Assembly: GCA_011391755.1 (NCBI GenBank)
Contig: JAABPZ010000032.1
Coordinates: 1 to 9,784, forward strand
Reading direction: 5' to 3'
Length of the DNA: 9,784 nucleotides
Source of the DNA: Methanothrix sp.
GTDB lineage: Archaea > Halobacteriota > Methanosarcinia > Methanotrichales > Methanotrichaceae
The notes under the pieces are model-generated. The model saw only the letters and a program-made list of their open reading frames with translations. It searched no databases and had not been told where the DNA came from. A program made the translations under genes and the position numbers. Every line of letters begins with the position of its first letter. The first letter of the stretch is position 1. Positions 5,496 through 9,784 of this stretch are shown one piece after another.

Positions 5496-7010
5496 ATGTT
5501 GCAAGTTCGTCCCTTTGATATCGAGATAGGTCAGCACAAAGTCATGCTCAACGTAGTGGATGCCAGAGAGAGAGGCCTTAATGCCGGTGACCGGGTCAGG
5601 GTCAGAACAAAGGGTTCCGCGACCACAGCCATTCTCGACGTCACTCTGGAGATGGTCAAGGCAGGGGAGATCGGCATCTTCACAGAGGCTCTAAAAGAGC
5701 TGAAGAATCCCACCAGCGTGGATGTTCTGCCGGCACCCAAGCCCGCCTCTCTCTGCTATATAAAGAGCATAATGGATAAGAAAAAGCTCACCGAGGACCA
5801 GATCCGGACTATCGTACGGGATATTGTGGATAATAACCTCAGCGATATTGAGCTTTCTGCTTACGTTACTGCCTCCTATATCCATAATATGGACTCTGAG
5901 GAGGTGTTTTATTTGACCAAAGCCATGATTGATACAGGTGAGCGAATTCACTTTGACACCCATCCCGTCATGGACAAGCACAGCATTGGAGGCGTTCCCG
6001 GCAACAAGGTATCTTTGCTGGTGGTGCCGATAGTCGCGGCGGCAGGCCTTCTCATTCCCAAGACCAGTTCGCGTGCCATTACCGGTGCCGGCGGTACGGC
6101 GGACCTTATGGAAATTTTGGCACCGGTCGAGTTTAGTGCCGACGAGATCAAGGAAATGACTGAGAAGGTGGGCGGGGTCATAGTCTGGGGCGGAGCTACC
6201 AACATTGCTCCAGCCGACGACAAATTGATCAAAGCTGAATACGCTCTTTCCGTCGATCCCTACAGCCAGATGCTCGCCTCCATCATGGCCAAGAAGGGAG
6301 CTGTAGGCGCAGATGCCGTTGTGGTGGACATGCCGGTAGGTCCCGGCACCAAGCTGGCCACTTCTGAGGACGGTCGCACTTTAGCCAAAGATCTCATTGA
6401 TCTGGGGGGACGCCTGGGCATTCGCGTGGAGTGCGCCATGACCTTCGGTGGATCACCGGTAGGCCGAACCATCGGTCCGGCCGTGGAGGTACGCGAAGCC
6501 CTCACTGTCCTTGAGAATAAGGGCGGACCGAACAGCCTGAAGGAGAAGAGCCTCTCTTTGGCCGGCATTTTGCTGGAGATGGGCGGAATCGCTGGGCGCG
6601 GAGATGGCTACAAGGCAGCAGAGGATATTCTCACCAGCGGAAAAGCCCACAAGAAGCTTATGGAGATCATCGAGGTCCAGGGCGGCAATCCCCTGGTGAA
6701 GAGCGAAGATATCGTTATCGGTGATAACTGTGAGGATATTCTTGCTCCGGCAGGGGGCTACATCGTGGCCTTCTACAATAAACGATTGGTGGAGCTGGCT
6801 CGCATGGCTGGCGCTCCCGCTGACAAGAAGGCAGGCGTTATAATCCATCGAAAGATGGGGGAGCTGGTAAAGAAGGGAGAGCCTTTGATCACCATCTGCT
6901 CCTCTTCGGATTGGCAACTGGAGAGCGCCGTAAAGGATGCCAAGAGGCAGATGCCAATCGTGGTCGAGGGAATGCTTCTGGAGAGGTACCCCCGGATCAC
7001 TGAGTTATAA
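5496..7010 (+). CDS. deoA: AMP phosphorylase (archaeal thymidine phosphorylase-like)
   Basis: Archaeal AMP phosphorylase splits AMP (and CMP/UMP) with phosphate into the base and ribose-1,5-bisphosphate, the first step of the route to type III RuBisCO. At 504 residues it is longer than bacterial thymidine phosphorylase (about 440). The difference is the N-terminal ~84-residue barrel-like domain (MLQVRPFDIEIGQHKVML..., ERGLNAGDRVRVR), typical of the AMP phosphorylase branch. The catalytic part begins near 89 (YIKSIMDKKKLT). The phosphate and nucleotide sites are DKHSIGGVPGNK at 160-171 and KTSSRAITGAGGTAD at 189-203. The C-terminal domain (PAGGYIVAFYN, then ADKKAGVIIHRKMGELVKKGEP) fits the family. 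It sits mid-operon, 22 bases before the deacetylase-fold gene. RuBisCO and R15P isomerase genes are not in this window. Confidence 0.93.
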   Translation: MLQVRPFDIEIGQHKVMLNVVDARERGLNAGDRVRVRTKGSATTAILDVTLEMVKAGEIGIFTEALKELKNPTSVDVLPAPKPASLCYIKSIMDKKKLTEDQIRTIVRDIVDNNLSDIELSAYVTASYIHNMDSEEVFYLTKAMIDTGERIHFDTHPVMDKHSIGGVPGNKVSLLVVPIVAAAGLLIPKTSSRAITGAGGTADLMEILAPVEFSADEIKEMTEKVGGVIVWGGATNIAPADDKLIKAEYALSVDPYSQMLASIMAKKGAVGADAVVVDMPVGPGTKLATSEDGRTLAKDLIDLGGRLGIRVECAMTFGGSPVGRTIGPAVEVREALTVLENKGGPNSLKEKSLSLAGILLEMGGIAGRGDGYKAAEDILTSGKAHKKLMEIIEVQGGNPLVKSEDIVIGDNCEDILAPAGGYIVAFYNKRLVELARMAGAPADKKAGVIIHRKMGELVKKGEPLITICSSSDWQLESAVKDAKRQMPIVVEGMLLERYPRITEL

Positions 7011-7024
7011 AAGGGGTCAGAGGG
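7005..7024 (+). promoter_or_regulatory. Possible internal TATA box and RBS before the deacetylase-fold gene
   Basis: TTATAAAA at 7005-7012 overlaps the AMP phosphorylase stop codon and is centred about 24 bases before ATG 7033, a spacing that fits an internal leaderless start. AGAGGG at 7019-7024 is a Shine-Dalgarno-like word eight bases before the same ATG. Both point to ATG 7033. Which one is used cannot be told from sequence. Confidence 0.4.
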
Positions 7025-7032
7025 CACAAAAA

Positions 7033-7878
7033 ATGTTGGTCGCAATTACTTATCACGAGGATTTCGGAAAGCGGGGATTTAGCATATTAAAAGAGCGCAT
7101 CCGGCCATCATTCGAGAAGCTGATGGAGTCGGGGCTGGTGGATGGCACAGATGTGCAGGTCTTCAAGGCAAGGCCCGCTCCCCGAGAGCTGGCGGCCCAG
7201 GCTCATACCGCGGCTCACATGGCCAATATGGAGAACGATCCATACCGGGAGGTGGCAATGCTTTCCGCAGGCAGCGTGATGATGGCGGCAGAGATGGTGG
7301 CCGCGGGCCAAGCCCGTAGGGCCTTCGCATATACCGGAACGGCCGGACACCATGCCTCGCGAGGCAGTTGCTGGGGCTTTTGCTACTTCAATGACGTGGC
7401 TATCACCATACTTCGTCTGCGGCAAATGGGGCTGCAGCGCTTCCTTATCGTGGATGTAGATCCTCATTTTGGCGACGGAACGCGCGACTTTTTCAAAGAC
7501 GATGCCGATGTATTTCATATTAACATGCACAGCGGCACCGGAGAAGCGCATGATCCAATAAAAAACAACTACGATATCGGCCTTACTTTTGGTGGCAACA
7601 ATGAGCGTTTCCTCTCAGCTCTGCAGAGCGCCCTGGAGTTAGCCAGGGATTTTGACTTTCAGATGGCTTTTGTCATCTTCGGCCATGACTCCCACCAGGA
7701 CGATTATGGTGGCTTTAATCTCACCTTTGAAGCCTATCCCAGGATGGCGCAATTGATAATGGAAGCGGTGGGCGATAGGGGGCTGGTCTTTGTGCTCAGT
7801 GGCGGCTCGTGTGCGCATGTCGCAAAGCAGGTTATCCCGGATGTTATTCGTGTCTTAGCGGGAAGGTGGCCGTCTTGA
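7033..7878 (+). CDS. Histone deacetylase/acetylpolyamine amidohydrolase-fold protein lacking the catalytic Tyr
   Basis: This is a 281-residue protein of the arginase/deacetylase superfamily. Visible family elements are the His pair in GTAGHHA (H106, H107), GFCYFND at 115-121, the zinc ligands in DVDPHFGDG (D143, H145) and the third ligand in GHDSHQDD (D219). In classical deacetylases a GGY motif supplies the tyrosine that polarises the substrate carbonyl; here the equivalent motif is LSGGSCAH, with Ser259 in place of Tyr. Hydrolysis may therefore be altered, of unusual substrate, or lost. ATG 7033 is chosen because a Shine-Dalgarno word precedes it; the frame is open further upstream but overlaps AMP phosphorylase. 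Substrates in this superfamily include acetyl-lysine, acetylpolyamines and small amides, and none can be picked from sequence. The gene is followed after two bases by the DUF89 gene. Confidence 0.85.
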   Translation: MLVAITYHEDFGKRGFSILKERIRPSFEKLMESGLVDGTDVQVFKARPAPRELAAQAHTAAHMANMENDPYREVAMLSAGSVMMAAEMVAAGQARRAFAYTGTAGHHASRGSCWGFCYFNDVAITILRLRQMGLQRFLIVDVDPHFGDGTRDFFKDDADVFHINMHSGTGEAHDPIKNNYDIGLTFGGNNERFLSALQSALELARDFDFQMAFVIFGHDSHQDDYGGFNLTFEAYPRMAQLIMEAVGDRGLVFVLSGGSCAHVAKQVIPDVIRVLAGRWPS

Positions 7879-7880
7879 GA

Positions 7881-8744
7881 ATGGCCTCCAACTGCTATCC
7901 CTGTATTCTTGACCGGGCCAAATTCGAGTGCGATCTCGTCTTTTCCCAAGAGGAAGAGGAGAAAAAGAAGGCGGCAATGGAGGAGCTGCTCGACTACATG
8001 GCCGGCCACAAAGGCGGAGTCTCGGCATTGGTGGGAACAGAGCGGGAAAATATCATCAAGAGGCGCAGCGGATTATCTGATCCCTATCAAAGCTTTAAAG
8101 AGGAGAGCAACCGTGTGGCTATGGCTCTTCTGCCTCTGGCTGAAGAATTCTACGAAAAAGCCGATGACAAGATTGAGGCCCTAATTCGCATTGCAGCGGC
8201 CGCCAATTCCATGGAGTTTGGCGTCAAGGGTCACGATTTCGATAACAAGACCTTTGCCGGGGTTTTCTCAAAAACACTTTGCGAAAAGCTGCATGGCGAT
8301 ATTGGCGAGGTTAAAAGGCGTCTAGGCAGCTTTAGCAATATCTTTTATCTTACTGACAATAGCGGTGAAGTTGTATTCGATCTCTTCGTAATTGGAAAGC
8401 TTCTGGAAATGGGAAAGCAGGTGGTAGTGGGATCAAAGTCTGAGCCGGTTCTCAATGATGTTACCGTGGAAGAGATCTCAGCCATGACCGACATGGGGGT
8501 CGAGGTCATTGCTACCGGAAATGTAGTGGGAACGGCCCTGGAGCACCTGGAGCCCGAGGCTTGCGCCTTATTGTTTGATCCTGGATGGCTGATACTATCC
8601 AAAGGCATGGGCAACTTCGAGACCATCTCCGAGTTCGAAGAGCGGCTATCGGGTCGGCTTATCTACATTATGAGGGCCAAGTGCGAGCCAGTGGCCAATG
8701 TGATTGGCGTTCCAAAGGGAACTCTGGTGGCAAAATCGATATAG
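7881..8744 (+). CDS. DUF89/ARMT1-like metal-dependent phosphatase family protein
   Basis: This 287-residue protein matches the DUF89 family. It begins with NCYPC (4-8), a cysteine pair characteristic of the prokaryotic branch. It carries AANSMEFG at 107-114, DNSGEVVFD at 159-167, a downstream LNDVT (191-195), SKGMGNFE at 240-247 and the C-terminal RAKCEPV at 265-271. By analogy with studied members, D159, N160 and D193 are likely metal ligands. Known DUF89 enzymes are metal-dependent phosphatases that remove damaged or surplus phosphosugars and phosphometabolites. The deacetylase-fold gene stops at 7878, so coupling is tight. A TTG at 7875 overlaps that stop (TTGA) and sits six bases after AGGTG, so it may be the true start, adding two residues. 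Neighbouring AMP phosphorylase suggests a phosphosugar substrate, but this is inference. Confidence 0.88.
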   Translation: MASNCYPCILDRAKFECDLVFSQEEEEKKKAAMEELLDYMAGHKGGVSALVGTERENIIKRRSGLSDPYQSFKEESNRVAMALLPLAEEFYEKADDKIEALIRIAAAANSMEFGVKGHDFDNKTFAGVFSKTLCEKLHGDIGEVKRRLGSFSNIFYLTDNSGEVVFDLFVIGKLLEMGKQVVVGSKSEPVLNDVTVEEISAMTDMGVEVIATGNVVGTALEHLEPEACALLFDPGWLILSKGMGNFETISEFEERLSGRLIYIMRAKCEPVANVIGVPKGTLVAKSI

Positions 8745-8753
8745 TGTTTTTTA
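8745..8753 (+). terminator. T-rich terminator of the plus-strand operon
   Basis: The DUF89 stop codon is followed at once by GTTTTTTA, with six consecutive T at 8747-8752. Archaeal RNA polymerase can stop at oligo-T without a hairpin. The T run reaches the last codon of the convergent PAC2 gene, so the two transcripts end nose to nose. Confidence 0.45.
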
Positions 8754-9413
8754 CCTATAGTTCATATCCACTTCTTGAGGAGTTAGCTCTTGTGGCTCCT
8801 CTAGGGCCGGCTCCATGAGGGTGATGTCAATGTCGAGGTGGAAAAGCTCTTTTATTGCACAAAGCAAGTTAGTTGCCGCTCGGATGTCCACGGGGTCGGC
8901 TCCCGAGCTGGCTCCCAGCAGGCAGAAGCCACGTAGATCATACAGAGGCGCCAGCCCTGCCAGAAGGCCGTTTAATCCGCCGATAGCACCGCTTCGTAGC
9001 AAGGTTATTTTGCACAGACCAAGTGCCGTAGCCGAATCAAGATCTGTAGCCGTGCCAAGTACCGTCTCGTTAGTTTCTCCCACATATGCCGCGAGAGTGA
9101 TCACATCCGTAACTCCCTGTTCCTTTAAGGCCTGCAGGATATTTCCTGCCAGTTCGTACATGCCCACTACATCGAGGGGCTGAGCATCACCGGAGAGAAT
9201 AAGCAGGTTATTTTTTTCCTTGGGACACATCAACTGGGCATGCATCAACTCCGCCAAACCTTGGGAGACCATAACCTGGGGCGGAAAGCTGTTTGAAAAA
9301 AAGGGCATTATGGTACTGCATTCCAGGGCAGTAGCCAGGTAATCGGCAGCCACTTTGCCAACGCTTCCAATTCCCGGAAGACCGCAAATGCAGATGAAAC
9401 GAGACTCAAACAT
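8751..9413 (-). CDS. PAC2-family protein, likely proteasome assembly chaperone-like
   Basis: This 220-residue protein matches the PAC2 family, whose archaeal members (PbaA/PbaB type) help or bind 20S proteasome assembly. It opens with a strand and a glycine-rich loop (FICICGLPGIGSVGKVAADYL, from about 6). LLILSGDAQP at 70-79, then helix and strand ITLAAYVGETNE (105-116), GAIGGLNGLL (142-151) and LLGASSGADPVDIRAA (165-180) are as expected for the family. After an acidic, proline-containing linker (EPALEEPQELTPQEV) it ends in MNYR. A flexible tail with a penultimate tyrosine resembles HbYX tails that dock into 20S alpha-ring pockets, though the Hb position is Asn. ATG 9413 has no Shine-Dalgarno sequence and follows a TATA-like word at leaderless spacing. 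It is transcribed toward the plus-strand operon. Confidence 0.88.
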   Translation of the reverse strand: MFESRFICICGLPGIGSVGKVAADYLATALECSTIMPFFSNSFPPQVMVSQGLAELMHAQLMCPKEKNNLLILSGDAQPLDVVGMYELAGNILQALKEQGVTDVITLAAYVGETNETVLGTATDLDSATALGLCKITLLRSGAIGGLNGLLAGLAPLYDLRGFCLLGASSGADPVDIRAATNLLCAIKELFHLDIDITLMEPALEEPQELTPQEVDMNYR

Positions 9414-9421
9414 CGCAGTAA

Positions 9422-9456
9422 GGTTGGCGTGCAGCTATAACATACTTTCGCCAACC
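9422..9456 (-). promoter_or_regulatory. PAC2-gene promoter bracketed by a perfect 8-bp inverted repeat
   Basis: GGTTGGCG at 9422-9429 and CGCCAACC at 9449-9456 are perfect inverted copies separated by 19 bases. Between them, on the minus strand, lies GAAAG (BRE-like) and TATGTTATAG (TATA-like), centred about 26 bases before the PAC2 ATG at 9413. A dimeric regulator at the two arms would cover the TATA box; alternatively the arms form a hairpin. The repeat is directly visible, while its regulatory role is inferred. Confidence 0.55.
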
Positions 9457-9487
9457 ATATTTTCCGATACTTAACACTAATGCCTTC

Positions 9488-9784
9488 TCATTTGCCGAGA
9501 GCCTCGATCAGCCAGTTGATCTTAATGGTCTGATTAGTCTCCTGGATGGTGCGATCTGCAGGCAGAATCTGGCCGTTGATAAAGATGAATGAGTTGCCTG
9601 TTCCATTGATAGTCTCCATGCCGATGGGAGCAGCCCCGCGATCGTAGAAGACTACATAAAAGTCTCCGTTTACCGGAACTGCTGGTATTTCTATCTCACC
9701 GAATAACGGCCCGGCATCAGATAGGAAGTAATTGTTTTGAGCATCAGCAAATTTGTAGAGAAGATTGAGGTCCTTGTCCCTTAT
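9488..9784 (-). CDS. Unidentified protein, C-terminal 98 residues (partial at window edge)
   Basis: The minus-strand frame ending with TGA at 9488-9490 is open to the right edge of the window, so the start lies outside. I do not recognise the family. The visible part alternates short hydrophobic strands with turns (EIEIPAVPVNGDFYVVFYDR, SFIFINGQILPADR), suggesting a beta-rich, possibly beta-sandwich, fold. Two N-glycosylation sequons (NGT at 60-62, NQT at 84-86 of the visible part) would suit an exported surface protein, but no signal peptide can be seen because the N terminus is missing. It ends in a short amphipathic segment (IKINWLIEALGK). It lies 74 bases upstream of the PAC2 gene on the same strand, separated from it by that gene's own promoter. 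Confidence 0.65.
   Translation of the reverse strand: MRDKDLNLLYKFADAQNNYFLSDAGPLFGEIEIPAVPVNGDFYVVFYDRGAAPIGMETINGTGNSFIFINGQILPADRTIQETNQTIKINWLIEALGK

Noticed and set aside
6937..7032. Upstream extension of the deacetylase-fold ORF into AMP phosphorylase
   Set aside because: It would overlap the end of AMP phosphorylase by more than 70 bases; ATG 7033 has a Shine-Dalgarno word and gives an N terminus typical of the fold.
7809..7880. Upstream extension of the DUF89 ORF
   Set aside because: It overlaps the deacetylase-fold gene; family proteins begin close to the CYPC motif, as from ATG 7881 (or TTG 7875).

Overview
The window looks like chromosomal DNA of a methanogenic archaeon, most likely from the Methanosarcinales/Methanotrichales (Methanothrix-like). 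This rests on gene content: an archaeal Trm5 methyltransferase, the proteasome-activating nucleotidase PAN, the archaeal multiprotein bridging factor aMBF1, an AMP phosphorylase, a PAC2-family proteasome chaperone and archaeal TATA/BRE-style promoters with several apparently leaderless genes. The genus is an inference from protein character, not a search result. There is no CRISPR array, tRNA, rRNA, insertion sequence or phage gene, and most of the window is ordinary core-genome content.

Layout. At the left edge (1-403, minus strand) two overlapping ORFs carry consecutive parts of a membrane-anchored Cas4-like PD-(D/E)XK nuclease; the second runs off the window. A gene-free stretch (404-692) holds a cluster of short CTTCGCG direct and inverted repeats. 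Next comes trm5 (plus), which faces a two-gene minus-strand unit: PAN (2206-3423) followed by a small secreted or membrane-anchored protein (1741-2184). PAN is transcribed divergently from a long plus-strand operon through a compact region in which the two TATA boxes lie about 10 bp apart.

The plus-strand operon (3487-8744) is very tight: aMBF1, a YrdC-type threonylcarbamoyl-AMP synthase, a conserved archaeal nucleotidyltransferase, AMP phosphorylase, a histone-deacetylase-fold protein and a DUF89 (ARMT1-like) phosphatase. Neighbours overlap by 4 bases or are separated by 2 to 25 bases. It converges on a minus-strand PAC2-family gene (8751-9413), whose promoter is bracketed by a perfect 8-bp inverted repeat. 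The right edge holds the C-terminal 98 residues of an unidentified protein on the minus strand.

How the genes relate. Two proteasome-linked proteins (PAN and the PAC2 protein) lie about 5 kb apart, and both end with a penultimate tyrosine as in gate-opening HbYX tails, though neither has a hydrophobic residue at the Hb position. Two enzymes act on tRNA position 37 (Trm5 makes m1G37; the YrdC protein starts t6A37). The downstream half of the operon (AMP phosphorylase, deacetylase-fold protein, DUF89 phosphatase) suggests nucleotide or phosphosugar salvage, possibly linked to ribose-1,5-bisphosphate. That link is a hypothesis. The deacetylase-fold protein keeps its zinc site but has serine where the catalytic tyrosine is expected.
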